A DNA stretch of 64,000 bases, taken from the NCBI RefSeq assembly GCF_003333305.1, contig NZ_QOLD01000069.1:21495-85494 (forward strand). The letters run 5' to 3'. Positions 38,421-46,766 of the stretch are shown one piece after another. This DNA is from Candidatus Colwellia aromaticivorans (GTDB lineage Bacteria; Pseudomonadota; Gammaproteobacteria; Enterobacterales; Alteromonadaceae). The notes below the pieces were generated by a model. The model saw only the letters and a list, made by a program, of their open reading frames with translations. It did not search any database and was not told the DNA's origin. The first letter of the stretch is position 1. Each line of letters starts with the position of its first letter. A program made the translations under genes and the position numbers.

Positions 38421-38642
38421 TTACCAGTCATCTGAGTCATCTAGTAAGTCTTTTAATCTTTTTTTCTCCATTAAATCATCTATGCGCTTTCTAGCGAGTA
38501 AGTTTCTTTGTGCTTGCTCTAGTGCCTGCTTGTTGGCCAGTTCACGAGACTCTATATCAATTCCTTGTTCAGCAGTTTCCTCGTTTTCCTCGTTTTCCTC
38601 ACTATCCTCAATGTTATCTAAAAAATCATCGTCATTTGCCAT
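38421..38642 (-). CDS. Small acidic PA3496-like protein
   Basis: 73 residues from the preferred start at 38642 (MANDDDFLDNIED), which has AAGAG upstream; the open frame extends back to 38708 but that extension lacks a ribosome site. The N-terminal half is very acidic (runs of Glu and Asn), the C-terminal half is helical and charged with RKRIDDLMEKKRLKDLLDD, as in the small PA3496 family annotated as putative envelope integrity proteins. Function is unknown. Divergent from tmcA. Confidence 0.7.
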   Translation of the reverse strand: MANDDDFLDNIEDSEENEENEETAEQGIDIESRELANKQALEQAQRNLLARKRIDDLMEKKRLKDLLDDSDDW

Positions 38643-38755
38643 TAGCTTTACTCTTGAAGAAATACCAGTAATAAATACCAACATAGGCAAGTAATAAAAT
38701 ATTTTCAATAAAACTTTATACTTTCTTTTATTGGTATAGCGAATATTAAGGTAAT

Positions 38756-40984
38756 ATGGGTATATACAGCACTAATTATTTGACAGAAGTTACTATGCTA
38801 AATACCACCTTTTCTCAATGGTTTGATCATTTTCACCAACAAGCAAAGGCCTTGAGTGAACGACGTTTAATTGTGCTTGTGGGTGAGAATGAGTGGGCAC
38901 ATTCCTTATTGCAAACAATTAATTCTTATAATCATGATATAAATAATATGGATGAAAAGTCATGGTTGATTTATGGTGATAGTGAGCTGATTAAAGCGAA
39001 TGTTTCACCGCAACGTTTTCGAGATAGGCTTGGCACTGAAAGTGATTTTGTTGTTTTTATTGAGCCACAATTGACGCTGGATGCCTTTGCTGCCTTATCT
39101 GGCACTCTTGTTGCTGGCGGTATAATGTTTTTGGTAATAAATGACATGACGTTGTTTAAACATAGTCACTTCTTTAAACGCTTTTTCTCTTTACTTCAAG
39201 GTTATTCTGAACATGTTAAACTGGAGCAGGAGGCTCTTGTTTTCCCTTCATTGAAGCTAATAAACCAAGTGAGTGATAAACGGGCAATAAACTCGGTAAG
39301 TTCCTCTAGATCACAAGCGTTAACTTATGGTTGTGTTACTCAAGAACAAGTGAGTGCGGTTGAAGCCATAACTAAAGTTATCAAAGGGAAAAGTAAGCGA
39401 CCGTTGGTGTTAACCGCTGACAGAGGGAGAGGTAAATCATCAGCGTTAGCTATTGCTTGTGCTCAGTTATTAGCATTAGCCAAAAATGATAATAAACTGC
39501 ATATTATTATCACTGCTGCAGAGTTAAATTCGGTACAAATATTTTTCAGTCAGTTAGCGATAAGTTTACCTCAAGGTCACCAAGAAGCTCATAAATTTAC
39601 AGCGCCTCATGGCTTTGTTGAGTTTGTTGCTGTTGATAAATTGCTTAAGTTACAACCTAAGGTTAGTTTAGTCTTAGTTGATGAAGCGGCAGCTATTCCT
39701 GTGTACTTGCTTGAACAATTATTATTTGATCACTCTCGCTTGGTTTTTGCTAGTACGATTCATGGCTATGAAGGGGCAGGGCGCGGTTTTACCTTGAAAT
39801 TTCAACAAACCTTAAGCAAATTATTTCCACATTGGCGTAGCTTACATATAAATGAGCCCATTCGGTGGCGATTGGGTGATCCACTAGAGCAATTAGTTTT
39901 TGATGCATGCTTATTGAACGCCGAATTACCAAATGTGTGCAATCAACGCCTAAATTCTAATTTAGCGATACCAAATACTCAATTTGAGTTTAAACATTTC
40001 ACCGCGGCAGAATTAGTTGCCGATGAAAGCGTGCTCAGGCAAGTTTTTGCAGTGCTGGTGACTGCGCATTATCAAACTAAGCCGAGTGATGTACAGATGT
40101 TATTGGACAATGAACAGGTTCAGCTTGTTTGTTTGATGTCAGCCGATAACGGGCAGCAACAAGTTATTGCGGTCGCTTTATTGATGCATGAAGGTAAATA
40201 CAATGGGCAGGGTATTACCGAGGCTGAATTTAAAGCCGTTAGTAAATCCAAAAGACGGTTAAGAAATAATTTTATTCCGCAATCTTTGCTAACTCAATGT
40301 GGTGTTGAGCAAGCTTTTGACTATCATTATATAAGAGTGATGAGGATCGCTGTTCATCCGCAAGTGCAGCATCAAGGTATTGGTTCATTGTTTTTGAGTG
40401 AAATAACTACATTTTCAAAAGCTCAAAGTGCTGATTTTTTAGCATCGAGTTTTGGCGCCACCAAGCCTTTACTTTCTTTTTGGTTAACTGCGGGCTTTAA
40501 GTTAGGCCGAGTTGGTTTTAGTAAGGACAAAGCAAGTGGTGAGCAATCAGCATTAGTATTAAAGTCGCTTTCAGGGAATTCTGAGCAGGTACTTGTCACG
40601 ATCAATACTGAGTTTTACCGACAGTTTGATTATTTATTAGTTGAAGAATATAAACACTTAGCGACAAATTTAGTGGCATTAATTCAACAATATTGCCCGC
40701 AATCATCTTTAATAACGTTGAGACCACTTGATAACGCTAATGTTGAAGCGTTTGCTCACGGGTATCGGCAATATTCTAGTTGTGTTTTTAGTCTGCATTT
40801 ATGGCTAAAACAGCAATTATGTAATCAACATCTTAATGATGAAGTGCTCTGCGTTTTGATTAGTAGAATTATGCAAAAACATAGTGTTAGCGATATTTGT
40901 AGTAAATATCATTTTACCGGGAAAAAAGCGCTGGAGCAGTTTTTAAAGGCAAGTGTTATGAGTGGTTTAACAGGGAACTGTTAA
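38756..40984 (+). CDS. tmcA: tRNA(Met) cytidine acetyltransferase TmcA
   Basis: Acetylates the wobble cytidine 34 of elongator tRNA-Met using acetyl-CoA and ATP. Domain order: N-terminal DUF1726-like part, RecD-type helicase with P-loop TADRGRGKSSALAIA near residue 222 and Walker B LVLVDEAAAIP near 305, GNAT acetyltransferase (MRIAVHPQVQHQGIGSLFL, near residue 532, with LASSFGATKPLLSFWLTAGF following), and a C-terminal tRNA-binding tail. At 742 residues it is longer than E. coli TmcA. The start could also be ATG 38795 (MLNTTFSQWF); neither has a strong ribosome site. Confidence 0.94.
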   Translation: MGIYSTNYLTEVTMLNTTFSQWFDHFHQQAKALSERRLIVLVGENEWAHSLLQTINSYNHDINNMDEKSWLIYGDSELIKANVSPQRFRDRLGTESDFVVFIEPQLTLDAFAALSGTLVAGGIMFLVINDMTLFKHSHFFKRFFSLLQGYSEHVKLEQEALVFPSLKLINQVSDKRAINSVSSSRSQALTYGCVTQEQVSAVEAITKVIKGKSKRPLVLTADRGRGKSSALAIACAQLLALAKNDNKLHIIITAAELNSVQIFFSQLAISLPQGHQEAHKFTAPHGFVEFVAVDKLLKLQPKVSLVLVDEAAAIPVYLLEQLLFDHSRLVFASTIHGYEGAGRGFTLKFQQTLSKLFPHWRSLHINEPIRWRLGDPLEQLVFDACLLNAELPNVCNQRLNSNLAIPNTQFEFKHFTAAELVADESVLRQVFAVLVTAHYQTKPSDVQMLLDNEQVQLVCLMSADNGQQQVIAVALLMHEGKYNGQGITEAEFKAVSKSKRRLRNNFIPQSLLTQCGVEQAFDYHYIRVMRIAVHPQVQHQGIGSLFLSEITTFSKAQSADFLASSFGATKPLLSFWLTAGFKLGRVGFSKDKASGEQSALVLKSLSGNSEQVLVTINTEFYRQFDYLLVEEYKHLATNLVALIQQYCPQSSLITLRPLDNANVEAFAHGYRQYSSCVFSLHLWLKQQLCNQHLNDEVLCVLISRIMQKHSVSDICSKYHFTGKKALEQFLKASVMSGLTGNC

Positions 40985-41189
40985 CTTGCCAACGCCAGTA
41001 TTTTTGCATCGATAAATAATCACAGCGTTTTTCACCATCATAGCCAATGTCATCATGATGTAATAGCCGGTTTAGATAATAATTAATAGTTTTAGCTAAA
41101 CCACAACTGGGGTGATCTTTATACGTTATTATTAATATGTTTAACCAGCCTTCTAGTTGTACAAGTTCAGATGATAACTTTAGGCACAT
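40956..41189 (-). CDS. Small conserved-looking protein downstream of the Fur-box gene
   Basis: 77 residues, not assigned to a family by eye. Starts MCLKLSSELVQLEGWLNILI and is mildly amphipathic, with Cys at residues 2, 29 and 61. The ATG is preceded by AAGGAAAA at suitable distance, and the frame overlaps the upstream 67-residue ORF by ten bases, suggesting translational coupling. The 3' end overlaps the convergent tmcA end by 29 bases. Confidence 0.55.
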   Translation of the reverse strand: MCLKLSSELVQLEGWLNILIITYKDHPSCGLAKTINYYLNRLLHHDDIGYDGEKRCDYLSMQKYWRWQVNSSLLNHS

Positions 41190-41383
41190 AAATAATTTTC
41201 CTTATTGTCAGTACTCGTTGCTAATAGTGCTTGCCAAATTACCTTTTTCGCACTGGCATTCAAACATTTACAGTCTTCCCCGTGCAGTAAACCTGATTTG
41301 AGTAGTTGCTTTAGAACATGGCTAGATAGTTCGACTTGAACTTTACTGGCTGTTGTTTCGGTATTGAACACAGGTGTCATCAT
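41180..41383 (-). CDS. Small cysteine-containing protein preceded by a Fur-type palindrome
   Basis: 67 residues with a good ribosome site (AAAGGAAG five bases before ATG 41383). The central GEDCKCLNASAKKVIWQALL stretch has two cysteines and a Trp-containing helix; another Cys is near the C-terminus. I do not recognise the function. A 27-base Fur-type palindrome lies about 110 bases upstream, between this gene and the divergent ABC transporter, so both may respond to iron. Confidence 0.6.
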   Translation of the reverse strand: MMTPVFNTETTASKVQVELSSHVLKQLLKSGLLHGEDCKCLNASAKKVIWQALLATSTDNKENYLCA

Positions 41384-41491
41384 AATTACTTCCTTTTTTG
41401 TACTTTATTTAAAGCCAAACTAGTAAAAAACGAATCACATTTTTAATTAGTTTGGTTATATGAGTATAAAATAAACTAAAAAACACCCAAA

Positions 41492-41518
41492 TACAAATGA
41501 TAATTGTTATCATTTGTA
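41492..41518. promoter_or_regulatory. Fur-type palindrome (iron box)
   Basis: Perfect 12-base inverted arms TACAAATGATAA and TTATCATTTGTA around TTG. The core TGATAATTGTTATCA differs from the 7-1-7 Fur consensus (TGATAATnATTATCA) by one base. It lies about 70 bases before the ABC ATPase start and about 110 before the divergent 67-residue ORF. Confidence 0.8.
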
Positions 41519-41588
41519 AAAATATAATGTTATTTAGTATGAGTTCAGTACAATAAAGTTAAGAATAAATTCATCGAGATATTAATGC

Positions 41589-42485
41589 ATGAGTGTTGCT
41601 ATTTGTGTTCAAGAATTAACGAAACAATATAAAGATGTCACTGCAGTTAATAATATCAGTTTTAACGTTGAGCAAGGCCACTGCTTTGGTTTATTAGGAC
41701 CAAATGGGGCAGGTAAAACGACGACAATAGAAATTATGGAAGGAATTATTTCGCCAACTTCGGGTCAGGTCATCTACAAAGGTAAAGAGTACCAAGGGAA
41801 AAAAGTTGATGAAAGTATCTCACAACAAATAGGTATTCAGTTTCAACATACGGCCTTACAAGATTTTTTAACCGTTAAAGAAACCCTGAACTTATTTTCA
41901 TCATTTTATCAACACACGTTAGCACAAGAACAAATCATTGAGCTTTGCGATTTAAATGATTTTTTAAATCGAGATAATCGATTACTTTCCGGTGGGCAGA
42001 GACAGCGGTTATTACTTGCCTTAGCATTAATAAATGATCCTGAAATTATTTTTTTAGATGAACCTACCACAGGTTTAGATCCTCATGCGAGGCGAAATTT
42101 TTGGCAATTGATTAAGAACATTAAAGCACAAAATAAAACGATTATTTTAACCACCCATTATATGGATGAAGCAGAGCAACTTTGTGATGATATTGTCATT
42201 ATGGATCAAGGTAAAATTATTGAAGCAGGAACACCTCATCAATTACTTAATAAACATTTTAGTGAAGTCTTTATTTATCTGCCAGCAGAGCAAGTACCCT
42301 CAATTTTAGTTGAGCAAAATCAATGGCAAAAAATCGCTGGGCGAGTTGAAATAACCACCAGTAATGTTGAACAAACGTTAACCTTATTAATGAACAGTAA
42401 AGTGTCTTTAGCAGGATTACATGTGAAATCAGCAAATCTTGATGACTTGTTTTTACATTTAACAGGGCACTCCCTAAGAGAATGA
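41589..42485 (+). CDS. ABC-2 type transporter ATP-binding protein
   Basis: ATPase of an ABC exporter of the drug/antibiotic-type DRA subfamily. Walker A GPNGAGKT near residue 38, ABC signature LSGGQRQR near residue 135, Walker B IIFLDEPTTGLD and H-loop TTHYMDEAEQL. The last ~80 residues form the accessory domain usual for this class. Length 298. The partner permease begins 314 bases later, beyond an intervening repeat element. A Fur-type box 70 bases upstream suggests induction under iron limitation; the substrate is unknown. Confidence 0.9.
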   Translation: MSVAICVQELTKQYKDVTAVNNISFNVEQGHCFGLLGPNGAGKTTTIEIMEGIISPTSGQVIYKGKEYQGKKVDESISQQIGIQFQHTALQDFLTVKETLNLFSSFYQHTLAQEQIIELCDLNDFLNRDNRLLSGGQRQRLLLALALINDPEIIFLDEPTTGLDPHARRNFWQLIKNIKAQNKTIILTTHYMDEAEQLCDDIVIMDQGKIIEAGTPHQLLNKHFSEVFIYLPAEQVPSILVEQNQWQKIAGRVEITTSNVEQTLTLLMNSKVSLAGLHVKSANLDDLFLHLTGHSLRE

Positions 42486-42798
42486 ATACTCAAGCCACTT
42501 CAAACTGTAGTTTCAGGGCAACTGAGCAATTCATGATCAAGGCGCATCTTTTTATTAATGGTCATTCAGGAGAATGTGCTCCTGCATTCTCTAATAAGCT
42601 ACGTCCATGTAGCGTCCTTAAATAATAGATGCAACGACGAGCATTATTTGCTCAGTTGCCTCCGAAGGACGAGTTTAAAAGACTTATATGTAGCGTTATT
42701 GATTTTGACAAGGGAATAGCCATTATCTACAATCAATATCTTACCTTTAAGTCTTTTAATTCTCGCTGAACTCTACAATTTGAGGTGGTTTGAGTATA
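42486..42798. repeat. Repeat family A copy (313 bp) between ABC ATPase and permease
   Basis: Starts directly at the ATPase stop codon (ATACTCAAGCCACTTCAAA) and ends TTTGAGGTGGTTTGAGTATA, one base before the permease ATG. Carries the CAGGAGAATGTGCTCCTG...GCTACGTCCATGTAGCG module. The GAGGTGG inside its right end is the only ribosome-site-like sequence for the permease. Confidence 0.9.
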
Positions 42799-42799
42799 T

Positions 42800-43822
42800 A
42801 TGAATATAAAACGATTTTTTGCTGTTTTTAAGGCGCGTAATATTGAGTTTTTCCGTGATAAATCATCATTAAGTTGGAACTTGTTTTTCCCTGTGTTGTT
42901 ATTAGTTGGTTTCTCGTTTATCTTTTCTGGCGATGGTCGCTCGGCATATAAAGTTGGTTGGATAGAAGAAACAAAAAAAATCCAAGGTGAAGCGATACAA
43001 AACCCTTTTAAAGACACCCGGTTTATCGACTTTATTAACTATAAAGATATTGAAATTGCTAAAGGTAAACTTAGTCGCCATACCATAGACTTAGTCATTG
43101 CTCATCACCGTAAACGTTATTGGGTCAATGATGAATCCGCTAAAAGTTATTTGGTAGAAAAAATATTTAGTGACAAGCTTGAGGGCTATACGCGTGGACA
43201 AACGCGCGGTAAAAAAATTCGATATATTGATTGGGTATTACCGGGCATATTAGGCATGAATATGATGTTCAGCTGCCTATTTGGTGTGGGTTATGTCATT
43301 GTGCGCTATCGGAAAAATGCCGTATTAAAACGGTTGAAAGCCACACCATTATCGGCTTTTGAGTTTGTTTCCGCCCAATTATTGTCACGTTTGTTTATTG
43401 TTATGTTTATGTCCGTTATTGTGTATAGCGGCTGTAACTTGCTGTTTGATTTTTTTATGTTAGGTAGTTATTTTGATTTATTTATCATTGGCATGCTAGG
43501 CGCTTTTTGTTTAATCAGTTTAGGTTTATTAGTGGCAAGTCGTAGTAAAAGTGAAGAATTAATTGGCGGGTTATTAAACGTAACATCATGGCCAATGATG
43601 ATGCTTTCAGGCGTGTGGTTTAGTTTAGAGGGAGCACCACCAGCATTAAAAGTATTTGCGGACTTTTTGCCGTTAACGCATTTGGTCGCAGGTGCGAGAG
43701 AAGTGATTACTGAAGGAGCTACCTTGGCTGATATAAGTTATCACGTAAACTGTTTATTACTGATGAGTGCGATATTTTTGTCTCTTGGTTCCTATTTTTT
43801 TAGTTGGAATGCTGAGCGTTAA
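42800..43822 (+). CDS. ABC-2 type transporter permease
   Basis: Membrane partner of the preceding ATPase. N-terminal helix near residues 25-45 (LSWNLFFPVLLLVGFSFIF), a large extracytoplasmic loop to about residue 150, then five membrane segments (for example IMFMSVIVYSGCNLLFDFF-like and LLVASRSKSEELIGGLLN contexts) typical of the ABC2_membrane_3 group. Length 340. The ATG at 42800 abuts a family A element. The gene was probably once adjacent to the ATPase gene. Substrate unknown. Confidence 0.88.
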   Translation: MNIKRFFAVFKARNIEFFRDKSSLSWNLFFPVLLLVGFSFIFSGDGRSAYKVGWIEETKKIQGEAIQNPFKDTRFIDFINYKDIEIAKGKLSRHTIDLVIAHHRKRYWVNDESAKSYLVEKIFSDKLEGYTRGQTRGKKIRYIDWVLPGILGMNMMFSCLFGVGYVIVRYRKNAVLKRLKATPLSAFEFVSAQLLSRLFIVMFMSVIVYSGCNLLFDFFMLGSYFDLFIIGMLGAFCLISLGLLVASRSKSEELIGGLLNVTSWPMMMLSGVWFSLEGAPPALKVFADFLPLTHLVAGAREVITEGATLADISYHVNCLLLMSAIFLSLGSYFFSWNAER

Positions 43823-43890
43823 TCGACAACCGGTAGTAAATAAAATACACTAGTGGTCATACCTTTGCTAATTTTGGTCGAGATCTTTTT

Positions 43891-45009
43891 ATGTCTATTG
43901 TCATTAGTGGGACTGGGTTATTTACCCCGCCAGAAAAAATTTCAAACGATGAGTTAGTTATTAGTTTTAATAGCTATGGAGATAAGTTCAATAGTGAAAA
44001 TGAGCAAGCTATTATTCACGGTGAAGTGACCGCACTATCACATTCAACTAGTGCTTTTATTGAAAAAGCGTCAGGCATTAAAAGTCGCTTTGTGATGTCA
44101 AAAGCCGATATTTTGAATGTCGATTTAATGAAGCCAACTTTTGTTGAACGACCAAATGACGCTTTATCTATGCAGGCTGAAATTGGTGTTGCTGCGGCTG
44201 AACAAGCCATGGCTGCCGCGAATAAAACGGCAGCTGATATAGACCTAATTATCGTTGCTTGTGCTTATACGCAGCGTTCATATCCTGCAATGGCTATTGA
44301 AATACAACAAGCGCTAGGCTGTGGTGGTTGGGGGTTTGATATGCTAGTTGCTTGCTCCGCTGCTACCTTTGGAATTATCAATGCGGCTAATGCTATTCGC
44401 AGTGGTACTGCAAAAACAGTACTAGTGATTAACCCTGAAATTTTATCCCCACAAATTAATTACCGTGACAGAGATAGCCACTTTATTTTTGGTGATGTTG
44501 CAACGGCTTCAATTATTGAAGATGAATCAACAGCAACAGGTGATGATGTTTTTAAAATTATTGCCGAGCAACCTATTACGCAATTTTCTAATAACATTCG
44601 TAGTAATTTTGGTTACATGAATCAATGTAGCCAAGAAACGGCTAATGATGTTGATAAGTATTTTATTCAGCAAGGCCGTAAAGTATTCAAAGAGGTATTG
44701 CCTATGGTATCTAATTTAATTACCAGTCAAATGAATAAAGTTAATTTAGTCCCTGAAGATATCAAGCGTCTTTATTTACACCAAGCCAATATTAATATGA
44801 ATAATTTTATTGCTAAGAAGGTGTTAGGTAGATCTCCGATAGCGGGTGAAGCACCAATTATTTTAGATGAATATGCGAATACAAGCTCTGCTGGTTGTAT
44901 TATTGCTTTACATAAGCATCATGATGGCTTGAATTCGGGTGATAAAGCTGTGCTTTGCTCTTTTGGTGCTGGTTATTCAGCATGCTGTTTGATTCTAGAG
45001 TATGTATAG
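43891..45009 (+). CDS. Beta-ketoacyl-ACP synthase III-like enzyme
   Basis: Thiolase-fold condensing enzyme of the KAS III (FabH) superfamily. The triad is Cys155 (LVACSAATFG), His297 (LHQANIN) and Asn330 (YANTSSAG). Length 372 and the N-terminal form ISGTGLFTPPEKISNDELV match the longer FabH-like group that includes Pseudomonas aeruginosa PA3286, which condenses octanoyl-CoA with malonyl-ACP, rather than housekeeping FabH (about 317 residues). It may initiate fatty acid synthesis from medium-chain acyl-CoA. It follows the ABC permease by 68 bases and could share its transcript. Confidence 0.85.
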   Translation: MSIVISGTGLFTPPEKISNDELVISFNSYGDKFNSENEQAIIHGEVTALSHSTSAFIEKASGIKSRFVMSKADILNVDLMKPTFVERPNDALSMQAEIGVAAAEQAMAAANKTAADIDLIIVACAYTQRSYPAMAIEIQQALGCGGWGFDMLVACSAATFGIINAANAIRSGTAKTVLVINPEILSPQINYRDRDSHFIFGDVATASIIEDESTATGDDVFKIIAEQPITQFSNNIRSNFGYMNQCSQETANDVDKYFIQQGRKVFKEVLPMVSNLITSQMNKVNLVPEDIKRLYLHQANINMNNFIAKKVLGRSPIAGEAPIILDEYANTSSAGCIIALHKHHDGLNSGDKAVLCSFGAGYSACCLILEYV

Positions 45010-45012
45010 AGT

Positions 45013-45071
45013 TATATACCCGTAATCATTCAAGCACTCTCAAGCATGTATTTTGAATGGTCACGGGGATA
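45013..45071 (+). terminator. Inverted repeat after the KAS III-like gene
   Basis: TATACCCGT...ATTCAAG and TTTTGAAT...ACGGGGATA face each other over about 58 bases. It could terminate transcription, but it also resembles a short member of the TATACCC...GGGTATA repeat class. No T run. Confidence 0.45.
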
Positions 45072-45122
45072 AGTTACGAAGTGACGAGTTTTAAATACGC
45101 GTCACTTAATTGAATGGTGTTT

Positions 45123-46319
45123 CTATTCAAAAAGTTGTGCAATAAACAATTTGATATAATCAAATATTTTTGAGAAAAAGCTACCTTCATTTACTTCTTG
45201 TAAAGTTACTAGTGGGTATTGCGCAATATCTTCACCCTCAAGCTGTAAGAATAATTTACCTACGACAGTCCCTTTTGCTATAGGTGCTGTAAGCTGTTGA
45301 GTTAATTCGAAGATCACTTTTAGATTTTTACGCTGTCCGCGAGGAATAGTAATCGGCGTATCAAGTAAAATACCTAAATCCACTTGTTCTTTATCACCCA
45401 TCCAAATACGATTAGTCGCAAATTTTTCACCCGCTTTATAAGGGGTAATCGTTTCAAAAAAACGGAAACCATAATTAAGTAATTTTTTACTTTCTACCTT
45501 TCTAGCTCGCTCGCTATCAGTACCCATTACTACCGTGACTAAACGCATGTCACCTTTAGTTGCTGAGGTTACTAAGCTATAACCCGCATTTGAAGTGTGG
45601 CCGGTTTTCATGCCGTCTACATTTAAGCTTTTATCCCATAACAAAGAATTTCGGTTATATTGTTTGATTTTGTTATAGGTAAATGATTTTTGCTTGTAAA
45701 TAGCATATTCATTCGGAACATCACGGATAATTGCACTGGCTAACGTTGCCATATCACGTGGCGTAGTCATATGAGAAGAGCTGTCTAAACCGTGGCTGTT
45801 TTCAAAAAATGAACTCGACATGCCTAATTGTTCGGCATGCGCATTCATTAAATCGGCAAAAGCGCTTTCACTGCCAGCAATATGTTCAGCCATGGCAACA
45901 CAAGCATCATTACCAGAGGCAACAATAATACCTTGATTTAAAAGATTCACGGGTACTTCGGTGCCTACTTCAATAAACATTTTTGATGATTCAGGAAAGT
46001 TTTTTGCCCAAGCATTTTCGCTGATCATCACCTTGTCGCTATTTGATATATTACCGTTTTCTAATTCTTTACCTATAATATAGCTCGTCATCATTTTAGT
46101 TAAGCTAGCTGGCGCTAATTGAATGTCAGCATTACCTTCTGCGATTACCTTGCCTGTGGTAAAGTCGAGTAAAATAAAGCCTTTAGCATTAATTTGTGGC
46201 GCATCCGGAATAATAGTTATTGCATGACTAATGGATGAAAAAGCTAAGGTTGAACCTAATAGGGTTCTTGAGATAAATTTGAACCATGTACGAGCAGATT
46301 TTTTTAATTTTAAAGGCAT
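45123..46319 (-). CDS. dacA: D-alanyl-D-alanine carboxypeptidase (PBP5/6 type)
   Basis: Periplasmic penicillin-binding protein that trims the terminal D-Ala from peptidoglycan stem peptides. Signal peptide of about 33 residues (ending ISHA), active-site SxxK as Ser72-Lys75 (PASLTKMM), SGN motif in VASGNDACVAMAEH near residue 133, KTG in DGMKTGHTSNAG near 235, a beta-rich C-terminal domain, and an amphipathic membrane anchor at the end (FFSKIFDYIKLFIAQLFE). Length 398. Downstream of rlpA as in E. coli, but ybeD and lipB do not follow. Confidence 0.96.
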   Translation of the reverse strand: MPLKLKKSARTWFKFISRTLLGSTLAFSSISHAITIIPDAPQINAKGFILLDFTTGKVIAEGNADIQLAPASLTKMMTSYIIGKELENGNISNSDKVMISENAWAKNFPESSKMFIEVGTEVPVNLLNQGIIVASGNDACVAMAEHIAGSESAFADLMNAHAEQLGMSSSFFENSHGLDSSSHMTTPRDMATLASAIIRDVPNEYAIYKQKSFTYNKIKQYNRNSLLWDKSLNVDGMKTGHTSNAGYSLVTSATKGDMRLVTVVMGTDSERARKVESKKLLNYGFRFFETITPYKAGEKFATNRIWMGDKEQVDLGILLDTPITIPRGQRKNLKVIFELTQQLTAPIAKGTVVGKLFLQLEGEDIAQYPLVTLQEVNEGSFFSKIFDYIKLFIAQLFE

Positions 46320-46363
46320 AATTTTAAAGACATAACTTTTAATAATGAGGTGGATAGGAACAG

Positions 46364-46630
46364 TAATACCAAATGAAATAATGAATTAGTCAATTCAGAG
46401 CTGTGTCAGGGAAGTTAGAACAAGTAAAATTTGTGCGTATATAGTCGTCCTATATCAAACAAATTTGTGAAGTTATCACTTTCCGGACAAGCTCCTAAAG
46501 GCGAGTTTAAAAGGTCTACATGCTGCGTTATTGATTTTGACAAGGGAATAACCATTCTCTTCAATCAATGCCTTGCCTCTACACCTTTTAATTCTCGCTG
46601 AATAATCAATTTATTACTTCAATTGGTATA
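46364..46630. repeat. Repeat family A variant (267 bp) upstream of dacA
   Basis: Ends TAATACCAAATGAAATAATG and TTATTACTTCAATTGGTATA; the terminal sequence is the TACCAATTGAAGTAA subtype, but the core (TGCTGCGTTATTGATTTTG, AAGGGAATAACCATTCTC and CAATCAATGCCTTGCC) is that of family A. It starts 45 bases from the dacA start, so the dacA promoter must be inside or beyond it. Confidence 0.82.
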
Positions 46631-46728
46631 ATTTTAACAAACTAACAGAAAGTATATCATCTATATCATGCTTGGCTATGGGGGAATTGGAGATAATTGT
46701 AAAAACTATTTTCTATCTATGCCGTCAT

Positions 46729-46763
46729 TATACCCAAACCAACGCAAGGGATGAATTTCAGGA
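46729..46763. repeat. Repeat family A, left-end fragment at the end of rlpA
   Basis: TATACCCAAACCAACGCAAG followed by GGATGAATTTCAGGA matches about 35 bases of the family A left end and stops three bases short of the rlpA stop codon. No core follows. Confidence 0.55.
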
Positions 46764-46766
46764 ATG

